Of a DNA stretch of 20,939 nt, positions 7,322 to 14,130 are shown one piece after another. The notes under the pieces were generated by a model. That model did no database searches. It was given only the letters and a program-made list of their open reading frames with translations, and was not told the origin of the DNA. This DNA comes from an uncultured Akkermansia sp. Lineage in GTDB: Bacteria; Verrucomicrobiota; Verrucomicrobiia; Verrucomicrobiales; Akkermansiaceae. Within the stretch, counting starts at the first letter, position 1. Each line of letters starts with the position of its first letter. Location of the stretch: NCBI GenBank assembly GCA_900548895.1, contig URLZ01000040.1, forward strand, positions 1 to 20,939, read 5' to 3'. The position numbers were made by a program, and so were the translations under genes.

Positions 7322-10138
7322 ATGCCTGCCCCTGATTCCCCCCCTTCTCGGAGCTCTGCGCCTGATTTTCGGTCGCAGCTGTTTCGCGCGCGCCTGATCT
7401 GCGGCCTCTGCACCTGGGTGGCCGGCGCGGGGCGCGCCTGCGTGGTGGCTCTGTTGCTGGCCGTGGCCTTTGCCCTGCTGGACTGGGCCTTCACCAACGA
7501 GGCCGCGCTGCGCGAGCAACTGCTCGGCATCTGGGTCGGGGCCGTCGTCCTCTGGCTGCTGGCCGAGGTCGGCTGGGCCATCCGCTCGGCACGACATCTG
7601 CCCGAAGAGCTCGACCTCATCAACCGAGACCCGCGCCACAGCATCGCCTGTGCCCGACACCTCAGCGCGCCCGACACGCCGCTGGGCCGCTGGCTGACCG
7701 AGCAGAGCAGGGGGGAAGCCTCCGACTCCCTGCGGCGTGCGCGGCGCCGCGGCCACCCTGCATGGAGGCGCCTTGCCTGGGCCCTCGGCTACGCGGCGGC
7801 GGCCGCGGGCGCTCTGGCGGTGCTGCATGCGGCAGCGCCGCGAGCGACGGAGACCTTGGGCCTGCGCCTCTTCTGCCCGGCGCAGGATACGCCCCCCTAC
7901 TCCCCCTACTCGTTCAGCGTCTCGCCGACCGATGCGGCCGTGCTCTACGGCGATGACATCACCCTGTCCGCTTCCGTCAGCGGCGGGCCCGAGCCCGAGG
8001 AAATCGTCCTGCTGCTCGACACGCCCGGGCTGCCGGTGCAGAAATTGCCGGCCTTCCGCGACCAGCGCGGCCGCTGGGTGCTGGAGCTGGAGAAAGTCAC
8101 GGCGCCCTGCCGCTTCGCCTTCGCCCTGCCCGACGGCCGGGCGCGCAGCCGCTTCGCCGACCTGCGCGTCGTGCACTATCCGCGCATCATCGCCGCCGGC
8201 GCCACCGTGCGGCCCCCGGCGTACACCGGCCTGCCCGAGCAGCACGTCAGCCTCGGCGGCAGCGAGATTACGGCGCCCGACGGCGCGACGCTGGACTTTG
8301 AGCTCTCCTGCAGCATGGAGATAGCCTCCGGCTATGCCGAGTTTCTGGAGGCCGGTCGCAGCGAGCCCCTCCGTTTGGAGGGGAAGGCGAGCGGGCGCAG
8401 CCTCAGCGTCAGCCTGCCGGTCCACCGCCCGGGCATCGTGACGCTTCAGGTGCGCGACGCCGAGGGACGCGAGGCCCCCATGCCGATCAAAACACGCATC
8501 GGCGTGCAGCCGGATCTCCCCCCCGAGGTGCGCATCACGGCCCCGGAGGACGGCGCCTTCCTCGTCGCGGGCTCGCCGCTGACGATCGAGGCTGAGGCGG
8601 CGGACGATTACGGGCTGTCGCGCTTTGAGCTCTACAAGGCTCTGTGCCCCTACCGCCAGCATGGCGTGCCTGTGCTCGACGGCTCCAAGGCCGAGCAGCG
8701 CTACAGCTGCACCATCGACACGGCTGCGCTCGGGCTGCGCGACGGCGACGCCATCGAGCTGCGCGCCGAAGCGAGCGATGCGAACCCGAGGCGCTACAAC
8801 ATCATCTCCTCGCCCACTGTGCGCCTCAACGTCATCAGTGAGGAGCAGTATCGCCTCCTGCTGGCGATGGAGACGGGCTTTGAGGAATTCATGGCCCGCT
8901 ACCGCGTGCTGGCCGAGGCTCGGGAGCGCAGCCTGCGCGCCATCGAGAGCGCGCTTGAGGCGAAGCTCGCCGAGCGGACGGGTGCGCTCACCGACGTCGT
9001 GCAGCACAGCCGCGAGGCGAGGCGGATCGCGGAGGCCCTCGCCGGCGACTTTCCCGTCTTTGACATGGACGGCAGCCTCTCGGAGGTGGCCGCGGAGCTG
9101 GCGGCCGTCTTCGCTCAAAATGAAAAGGAGGCGGCTTCTCTGCCCGTCTACCTGCCCGCGGAGGAGTACCGCGAGCGCCTGCGCGCGATGTACGAGCGCC
9201 TCGAAGCGCTGGAGAATGAGATGGACGCCCAGATGCAGGAGGCCGAGCGCGTCGCCCTAGCCGCAGAGGTGCAGGAGGCGACGGCCCGCTTTGCCGAACT
9301 GACGGAGGATCAGCGCGACCTCGTTGACCGCCTGCGGCGCTTCATGGATGAATACGGAGCCTCAAGCACGACCCAGCCGGAGCGCTTGGAGGGCCTCGGG
9401 GAGGATCAGAACCTTATTGCGCGCGATTACACGGACTGGCTGGAGGGCCTCAGCGGTCTGCGGGAGCGCCTCGCCGCGCAGCCGGAGCTCGAGGCCTCGG
9501 TCGCCATGGTGCAGCGCATGCAGGAGGCCTGCCGCGAGGCCGGCATCGGCGAACTGATGAGCGAGGCGGCGCGCTGCGCGGCCAACCACGAGCCGGCCGA
9601 AACGCATCGAGCGGCGGAGACGGCGCAGCAGCGCATGGAACAGCTGGCCCGCAGCGAAGCCTCTCAGGAGGCGGCTGAGCAGGCTGCGGAGCAGAGCATG
9701 CAGCAGATGAGCCGCCAGGCAGCCGATACGCTGCGGCGCATGATGAACGCGCAGCGCGAGCGCCGCCGTCAGCAGGAGCAGCAACAGCAGCAACAGGGCA
9801 AGCCTCAGCAGCAACAGCAGCAGGGCAAGCAGCAGCAACAGGGGCAGGGGAGCGGATCCTCCAAAATGGCCTCTGCACCCCCTCGCTTTCGCCCCGAGCA
9901 GGCTCTGCCCCGGCAGAAGGGCGATGCCCGCCGCCCCGCCCGCAAGCGCAGCGAGGGCCGCGGTGAAGGCAAGCAGGGCGGCGAGGGAGGCGACAAGCCT
10001 TCGGACGGCCAGCGATCCCCGGGAAGCGCCGCCGGCAGACCTGACGCGGAGTCGTCGGACGGGCGCCCGCGCGAGGCCGATCTCGAGCAGGTGCCGCCCA
10101 ACTACCGCGAGGCCGTCAAAGCCTATTTTGCCGATTGA
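7322..10138 (+). CDS. Large membrane-anchored coiled-coil protein of the MoxR-VWA operon (DUF4175-like)
   Basis: A 938-residue protein with three N-terminal membrane segments (about 25-56, 66-88, 145-165), then Ig-like beta domains to about residue 505 (including APEDGAFLVAGSPLTIEAEA). A long charged helical region, likely coiled coil, covers about 515-815. Next comes a glutamine-rich tract (about 814-846), a basic low-complexity linker rich in Gly, Arg, Lys and Ser, and a short conserved-looking end, QVPPNYREAVKAYFAD. This architecture matches the large DUF4175-like or hypothetical proteins found at this position in MoxR operons of Planctomycetes, Verrucomicrobia and Alphaproteobacteria. Most of the chain should be periplasmic and could span or contact the cell wall. 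No enzyme motif is visible. The ATG at 7322 lacks a Shine-Dalgarno. The family name is tentative; the architecture is seen directly. Confidence 0.78.
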   Translation: MPAPDSPPSRSSAPDFRSQLFRARLICGLCTWVAGAGRACVVALLLAVAFALLDWAFTNEAALREQLLGIWVGAVVLWLLAEVGWAIRSARHLPEELDLINRDPRHSIACARHLSAPDTPLGRWLTEQSRGEASDSLRRARRRGHPAWRRLAWALGYAAAAAGALAVLHAAAPRATETLGLRLFCPAQDTPPYSPYSFSVSPTDAAVLYGDDITLSASVSGGPEPEEIVLLLDTPGLPVQKLPAFRDQRGRWVLELEKVTAPCRFAFALPDGRARSRFADLRVVHYPRIIAAGATVRPPAYTGLPEQHVSLGGSEITAPDGATLDFELSCSMEIASGYAEFLEAGRSEPLRLEGKASGRSLSVSLPVHRPGIVTLQVRDAEGREAPMPIKTRIGVQPDLPPEVRITAPEDGAFLVAGSPLTIEAEAADDYGLSRFELYKALCPYRQHGVPVLDGSKAEQRYSCTIDTAALGLRDGDAIELRAEASDANPRRYNIISSPTVRLNVISEEQYRLLLAMETGFEEFMARYRVLAEARERSLRAIESALEAKLAERTGALTDVVQHSREARRIAEALAGDFPVFDMDGSLSEVAAELAAVFAQNEKEAASLPVYLPAEEYRERLRAMYERLEALENEMDAQMQEAERVALAAEVQEATARFAELTEDQRDLVDRLRRFMDEYGASSTTQPERLEGLGEDQNLIARDYTDWLEGLSGLRERLAAQPELEASVAMVQRMQEACREAGIGELMSEAARCAANHEPAETHRAAETAQQRMEQLARSEASQEAAEQAAEQSMQQMSRQAADTLRRMMNAQRERRRQQEQQQQQQGKPQQQQQQGKQQQQGQGSGSSKMASAPPRFRPEQALPRQKGDARRPARKRSEGRGEGKQGGEGGDKPSDGQRSPGSAAGRPDAESSDGRPREADLEQVPPNYREAVKAYFAD

Positions 10139-10353
10139 AGCCCCCTTTTCCTGATGAAGTCGCCTCTTGTCGGCAGAAGGCCGATTCCGCCGGCGGAGGC
10201 CTCACCGGCCCGTCTCGTCCTTTCGTCTCGATTTTTTCCCCTGATCCCTTCATCCCGATCTCTCCGTCTCAGCCCCTCCCCGCCTCATCCCTTTCCCGCC
10301 TCTCAGACCTTTCCGAATATCCGCGCCCACCTTCCGTCCCCAAACCCAACGAC
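10139..10353 (+). promoter_or_regulatory. Intergenic leader of the DUF4159 gene: palindrome plus pyrimidine-rich tract
   Basis: The first part contains the perfect 12-base palindrome TCCGCCGGCGGA (10186-10197) flanked by AGGCC (10178-10182) and GGCCT (10198-10202), so a longer hairpin with a 3-base bulge can form. From about 10203 to 10350 roughly three quarters of the bases are C or T and G is scarce, including a T6 run near 10233. The hairpin is too far from the T run to be a standard terminator. The combination may tune expression of the last gene, but that is inference. Confidence 0.35.
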
Positions 10354-11016
10354 ATGAAACTTCGCACATGGTCCCTCATCGCCGGCGTGCTGCCGGCCCT
10401 CCTCTGTCTGTCCGCCCCCGCTGACGCCAAGGAGGGCGTCGTGCAATGCGGCAACCTCATCTACGCCGGCACCAAGACCTCGCGCTGCTTCTCCGACGCC
10501 TTTCTGAGCGCCGTGCAGCAGCGCACCAGCATCAACACCGCGCGCCGCTTCCGCTCGCTGCGCCTCGACAGCGACGAGCTCTTCCGCTTCCCCTTCGTCG
10601 TGCTCACCGGCGAGGGCAACTTCAGCTTCACCCCCCGCGAGCGCGAGAACCTCAAGCGCTACGTCGAGGACGGCGGCTTCCTGCTCGCCTCGGCGGGGTG
10701 CTCCAACGAGGACTGGGACAAAGCCTTTCGCCGCGAGATGGCCTCCCTCTTCGGCCCCGAAGCGCTCAAGCCCATCCCCATGACGCACCCCATCTTCTCC
10801 ACCGTCTTTCCCATCAAGGCCCTTCAGGCCGGCAAAAAGCCGACCTGCGGTTACCTCGAGGGCATCAGCCTGCGGGGTAAGCTTGTGCTCGTTTACTCGG
10901 CCGACGGGCTCAACGACAGCGCCAACGCGCGCAACTGCTGCTGCTGCGGCGGCAGTGAGCTCGGCAACGCCCTGCAAATCAACGCAAACATCCTCGCCTA
11001 CGCCCTGCTGCGCTGA
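10354..11016 (+). CDS. Secreted DUF4159 family protein with a four-cysteine cluster
   Basis: A 220-residue protein with a Sec signal peptide (MKLR, hydrophobic core, cleavage expected after A23-D24-A25). The mature part resembles DUF4159, a family regularly encoded at the end of MoxR/DUF58/VWA operons. Family-like stretches are FPFVVLTGEGNFSFTPRE, then LKRYVEDGGFLLASAG, and the ending LGNALQINANILAYALLR. It is notably cysteine-rich after the signal peptide, with four cysteines in a row at 195-198 (N-C-C-C-C-G-G). No function is established for the family; a glutamine-amidotransferase-like fold has been suggested for relatives. The ATG at 10354 was chosen because it opens the signal peptide; an upstream in-frame ATG at 10135 would prepend an implausible pyrimidine-encoded stretch. 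The gene is most likely the last of the operon. Confidence 0.85.
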   Translation: MKLRTWSLIAGVLPALLCLSAPADAKEGVVQCGNLIYAGTKTSRCFSDAFLSAVQQRTSINTARRFRSLRLDSDELFRFPFVVLTGEGNFSFTPRERENLKRYVEDGGFLLASAGCSNEDWDKAFRREMASLFGPEALKPIPMTHPIFSTVFPIKALQAGKKPTCGYLEGISLRGKLVLVYSADGLNDSANARNCCCCGGSELGNALQINANILAYALLR

Positions 11017-11533
11017 GCCCCCCAGCCCGCCAAAATTACCCCTCCAAAGCGGTCGGATACCCCTTTTCAGAGAGGGAACAAGAGACGGTGCCGGCTTTGA
11101 CGAAAAATCTGATTTCGGGCCGGAGAGCTTGACATGCGAAGGAATCAGCGCCGAGCGGGCTCTCCGGGGCGCGAGCCTTTGCGTGTTCCGTTCGTTCGCC
11201 GAGGACGGGTTTGGGCAGGCTCGGGGAAATGGAGCTCATCATACCGGCCGCGGAAAACACCACCAGCGGAACCGGGACGCCATTGATTGGTGCGCGGCAT
11301 CCTTCGGCTTCTGCGAGGGATTTCCCCGCAACGTGTACGCCATCCGCTGTCATGACTGAGAGCTCGCCGGGAGCTATGACGGCACTCAGGCTTTCATCGA
11401 CGGCCCTTTGCTCCTCCAAGCCGTTTTCGGTGCACAAAAGACCCGGGCGTCGGTCTTGCCGTCGCCCGGGCCAAGGGGAAATCCGCCGCCTGGCTCGTCC
11501 CCGGCCGTGCCTTTTTGCTCTCTCTCCCTTTGC
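11017..11533. other. Convergent intergenic interval between DUF4159 and hydrolase genes
   Basis: The two flanking genes run towards each other here. The minus-strand terminator at 11432-11470 is the only element I can support well. A perfect 9-bp inverted repeat (CCGGAGAGC 11120-11128, GCTCTCCGG 11159-11167) encloses 30 bases that include TTGACA (11129-11134). No clear hairpin terminator for the plus-strand operon is seen. A 133-codon minus-strand frame (11036-11437) begins with TTG inside the terminator's T run and has no recognisable domain, so I do not call it. G+C is slightly lower than in the neighbouring genes. Confidence 0.55.
11432..11470 (-). terminator. Rho-independent terminator of the peroxidase-hydrolase unit
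   Basis: CCCGGGCG (11442-11449) pairs perfectly with CGCCCGGG (11463-11470). Inside, after a T/T mismatch, CGG (11451-11453) pairs with CCG (11459-11461) around a 5-base loop. On the minus strand the stem is followed by TCTTTTGTGC, a T-rich tail. It lies about 65 bases beyond the stop of the metallo-beta-lactamase-fold gene. On the plus strand no T run follows, so it is probably one-directional. Confidence 0.75.
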
Positions 11534-12310
11534 TCAGTGGGCGACCTCGACCCAGGGGAGGCGGTGCGAGGCCGGGGCGCATTGCACCTCTGTGGGAAGA
11601 CCCAGATCGTCGATGGTTCGCTGCATGTTGTCGAGGGCAAGGGCCGGGGTGTTGCAGTCCTCGCTCAGGTGACCGAGGACGATCTGCTTCAGGCCGGGGT
11701 GGGCGATGTCGCGCACGAAGTCGCTGGCCTGCTCGTTCGAGAGGTGGCCCCACTGGCCGGCGATGCGCTCGATGAGCGGGTACGGGCGCCCCGACTGCCG
11801 GAGCATGTCGGGGTCGTAGTTGGACTCCAGGTAGAGCGCGTCGACTCCCTTCATGATGTCGCGCATCTCGCGCATGATGCGGCCGGTGTCGGTGATGTAG
11901 CCGAGGCGTGCGCCGTCGCATTCAAAGAGGAAGCCGATGGGGTCAATGGCGTCGTGGCTGGCGCAGAAGGCCGTGACGCTGATGCTGCCGATGCGCACGG
12001 GCTGCCCGGGCTCGATGCCCGTCAGCGGCGAGCGCGGGGCGATGTCGCGCAGATCCTTGAGCACGTAACGGCTGCAATAGATCGGCAGCGGATCCTTTTT
12101 CGCCAGCACGCCGAGCCCGTTGACGTGGTCCCGGTGCTCGTGCGTGAGGCAGAGCCCGGCCAGCTGCGCGACGCGCAGCCCGCACTCCTCAAGCCCGCGG
12201 CGAATGCGCAGCGCGCTGATGCCCGCATCGACCAGCAGCGAGGTGTCGCCACCGCTGATGACGGTGGCATTTCCCTTGCTGCTGGAAGCGAGAACGGAGA
12301 ATCGAATCAT
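11534..12310 (-). CDS. Metallo-beta-lactamase-fold hydrolase, YycJ/WalJ-like
   Basis: A 258-residue cytoplasmic hydrolase of the metallo-beta-lactamase fold. The family start FSVLASSSKGNATVI, the LLVDAGIS strand-turn and the metal-binding motif T-H57-E-H59-R-D61-H62 are all visible. Later ligands fit FCASHDA, ITDTG and LGHLSEDCN. The pattern and length match the YycJ/WalJ group (single-domain hydrolases implicated in DNA repair or cell-wall coordination in Firmicutes; the substrate is probably a phosphodiester or nucleic acid). The link to a WalK/WalR system is not implied here, as no two-component genes are nearby. The gene starts 14 bases after the cytochrome c peroxidase stop, is read in the same direction and is followed by a terminator, so the two form a transcription unit. 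The ATG at 12310 gives the canonical N-terminus. Confidence 0.9.
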   Translation of the reverse strand: MIRFSVLASSSKGNATVISGGDTSLLVDAGISALRIRRGLEECGLRVAQLAGLCLTHEHRDHVNGLGVLAKKDPLPIYCSRYVLKDLRDIAPRSPLTGIEPGQPVRIGSISVTAFCASHDAIDPIGFLFECDGARLGYITDTGRIMREMRDIMKGVDALYLESNYDPDMLRQSGRPYPLIERIAGQWGHLSNEQASDFVRDIAHPGLKQIVLGHLSEDCNTPALALDNMQRTIDDLGLPTEVQCAPASHRLPWVEVAH

Positions 12311-12324
12311 GCGCGCGTGGCTCT

Positions 12325-13782
12325 TTACTGCTGCTCAGCCGCCGCGCCGAGGTATTTCGCAGGCGTGACGTCCTCCGGCTTGAGCTCGTTGAGGCTCTTG
12401 CCCTTGTAGCGACCCGTCGTGGAGCGCAGGAAGGCGCTGACCTGCTCGACGTCCTTCTCGCTGAACTTGCTCTCAGACTGCGTGCGGAACATGATGCGCA
12501 CGGCGTCCTCCAGCTTGTTCACGCTGCCGGTGTGGAAGTAGGGAGCCGTCAGTGCGACATTGCGCAGGCTCGGCACGCGGAACATATCGCGGTGCTTCTC
12601 ATTCTTCGTGAAGTCGTAGCGGCCGAAGGCCCCCTCCTTGTAGTCCTCGGGAGCCGCGGCGCTGCGCAGATCGGCAAAGGTGTTGATGTACTCGAAGCTG
12701 TTGCCGCCCATGGCCGAGCCGCTGTGGCAGGTGGCGCAGCCGTGCGCGAGGAAGGTCTTCCAGCCGGCCTTCTGATCTTCGCTCAGCGCGCCTTCGTCAC
12801 CCATGAGGTAATCGTCGAAGGGAGAGAAGGGCGTCACCAGCGTCTGCTCGAAGGCGGCGATGGCCTCAGTGATGGTCTCCGCCGTCATACCGCGCTCGCC
12901 GAAGACGGCGGCAAAGCGCGCGACGATGTCCGGATCCTGCTGAAGCTTGGCGACGATCTGATTCCAGTCCTCAGGCTTGGCGTAACCCATCTCCACGGGG
13001 TTGAGGGGAGGGCCGCCGGCCTGCCCCTGAAGGTCGCGTGCGCGGCCGTCCCAGAACTGGCAGATGTGGTTGGCGGCGTTGTAGACGGTCGGGGCATTGA
13101 CGCCGCCGAGCTGCGGCTTGCCGTCGGGGCCGGGCACGCCCTCGGACTTGGCCTTGTTGTCCGTGCCGCCCTTCGTGAGGTCGTGGCAGGAGGAGCAGGA
13201 AATCTTGTTGTTCGTCGAGAGGCGGCCGTCATAGAAGAGCATCTGGCCGAGCTCGATCTTGGCTGCCTGTTCGGCCGTGGGCTCGGGAGCCGGCATGATG
13301 GGGGTGATGGCGTCGACGTTGCCGTCCGCCGGCAGATTGAGCGCGCGGCGCACGATGGCGACGTCCGACGGCGTGAGGCGGCTGCCCCAATGGATGGCGC
13401 TGTAGGAGGTCGGCGGCATGTTGCGCTTCGTCAGCGTGTTGTTGAGCTTGAGGAGGTTGACGCTGTCCTTGCGGATGCTGCCGTCATTCTCCATGAGCCA
13501 GGCGCGCTGGGCGCCGTTGACGTGGCGCTCCATCAGGCCGAAGGTGAGGTGGTTGAGATCGCTGTTATAGCCCGCGTTCGGGCCGTGGCAGCTGGCGCAC
13601 TTGTCCTGCAGGATGGCGTCGGCCATCGGTTTCGCCTCTTCCGGCGTGAGAGAACTGCGGCGCAGGTCCTCGGAGGAGGGCGAGGTCAGCAGGATGGACA
13701 GGGCTGTGCAGACGGCCGCAGCGCCGCAGACACCGACAAAAACGGTGCCGTAGAGCAGGGGGGATGAGCGATGAGCTTTCAT
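12325..13782 (-). CDS. Triheme di-haem-type cytochrome c peroxidase
   Basis: A 485-residue periplasmic protein with an N-terminal signal or anchor (hydrophobic residues about 8-33). It has three c-type haem sites: C62-A-S-C-H66, C196-S-S-C-H200 and C349-A-T-C-H353. The last two belong to the bacterial cytochrome c peroxidase/MauG fold, supported by LGQMLFYDGRLSTN, the FWDGRARDLQGQA stretch and FRVPSLRNVALTAPYFHTGS. The first site lies in an added N-terminal haem-binding domain with an MPP...HWG...LT pattern (about 58-150), as in Bacteroidetes-type fusions. The enzyme should reduce periplasmic H2O2 to water with electrons from a small cytochrome or the quinol pool; the extra haem may act as built-in electron entry. 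The C-terminal tail ends EDVTPAKYLGAAAEQQ. It is transcribed from its own promoter, followed by the hydrolase gene. Confidence 0.92.
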   Translation of the reverse strand: MKAHRSSPLLYGTVFVGVCGAAAVCTALSILLTSPSSEDLRRSSLTPEEAKPMADAILQDKCASCHGPNAGYNSDLNHLTFGLMERHVNGAQRAWLMENDGSIRKDSVNLLKLNNTLTKRNMPPTSYSAIHWGSRLTPSDVAIVRRALNLPADGNVDAITPIMPAPEPTAEQAAKIELGQMLFYDGRLSTNNKISCSSCHDLTKGGTDNKAKSEGVPGPDGKPQLGGVNAPTVYNAANHICQFWDGRARDLQGQAGGPPLNPVEMGYAKPEDWNQIVAKLQQDPDIVARFAAVFGERGMTAETITEAIAAFEQTLVTPFSPFDDYLMGDEGALSEDQKAGWKTFLAHGCATCHSGSAMGGNSFEYINTFADLRSAAAPEDYKEGAFGRYDFTKNEKHRDMFRVPSLRNVALTAPYFHTGSVNKLEDAVRIMFRTQSESKFSEKDVEQVSAFLRSTTGRYKGKSLNELKPEDVTPAKYLGAAAEQQ

Positions 13783-13809
13783 AAAAAGTCTGTGGGGGAA
13801 AACTCCCGT

Positions 13810-13837
13810 ATTTTAACACGGATTCCGCAGGACTCAA
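13810..13837 (-). promoter_or_regulatory. Promoter of the cytochrome c peroxidase gene
   Basis: On the minus strand, TTGAGT (complement of 13832-13837) and TAAAAT (complement of 13810-13815) are 16 bp apart. The -10 matches consensus at 5 of 6 positions and the -35 at 4 of 6. The transcript would start near 13803, leaving about 20 bases before the ATG at 13782. No OxyR- or Fur-like box is apparent by eye. Confidence 0.6.
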
Positions 13838-14082
13838 GCCCAATTTGACGCTCTCACAAGCCCGGACGGTAATAACCTGTCACAGTGGTCGGAGATGTAA
13901 ACGACTCGGTGGCGTTCCGAGCTCTGCACGGCGCTCGGTCGCTGAAGTCGGTTCTTCGTGGAACGGCTCGAGGCCTGCCGCAGCAGCGTCGGGGTTTCAG
14001 TCTGTCATATCCGGCGCATTCCTCTCCTGAGAAAGGCGAGTTGATGCGGCATCTTGGGCTATTTCGCCGAAGTTCAGGCTGC

Positions 14083-14111
14083 TTGACAAGTGTCGCCGCA
14101 GCTGCTATAAT
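14083..14111 (+). promoter_or_regulatory. Perfect sigma-70 promoter of the PgpH-like gene
   Basis: TTGACA (14083-14088), a 17-base spacer and TATAAT (14106-14111) match the housekeeping sigma-70 consensus at all twelve positions with ideal spacing. Transcription should start near 14118, only about 12 bases before the ATG at 14131. This fixes the start codon: the in-frame ATG at 14110 overlaps the -10 box and cannot be in this transcript. Confidence 0.85.
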
Positions 14112-14130
14112 GGCGCGACACACCTCTGCC

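Larger units (their letters stand above)
13783..14130. other. Divergent intergenic region between peroxidase and PgpH-like genes
   Basis: These 348 bases separate two divergent genes. Each end has a clear promoter (13810-13837 minus, 14083-14111 plus). The roughly 245 bases between them hold no gene that I can support. A frame open from 13885 joins the PgpH-like frame but crosses the promoter and has no family similarity. Small inverted repeats such as CCGAGC/GCTCGG (13917-13938) could be regulator sites, but I see no recognisable operator. The peroxidase transcript leader can form a small GGGA/TCCC-type hairpin near 13790-13806. Confidence 0.55.

Noticed and set aside
9762..9850. CAG/CAA repeat as a mobile or CRISPR-like array
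   Set aside because: It simply encodes a glutamine-rich tract in frame inside a long gene; there are no spacers.
11120..11167. Perfect 9-bp inverted repeat enclosing TTGACA as an autoregulated promoter or operator
   Set aside because: There is no -10 at proper spacing and no gene to serve, and 9-bp arms with about 30-base loops are expected a few times by chance in 20 kb of GC-rich DNA.
11036..11437. 133-codon minus-strand frame in the convergent intergenic region
   Set aside because: Its only start is a TTG inside the T tail of the hydrolase terminator, it has no promoter or Shine-Dalgarno, and I recognise no family. It could still be a decayed gene.
13885..14130. N-terminal extension of the PgpH-like protein from 13885
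   Set aside because: The extension crosses a perfect sigma-70 promoter and has no family similarity, and the membrane helices begin after 14131.
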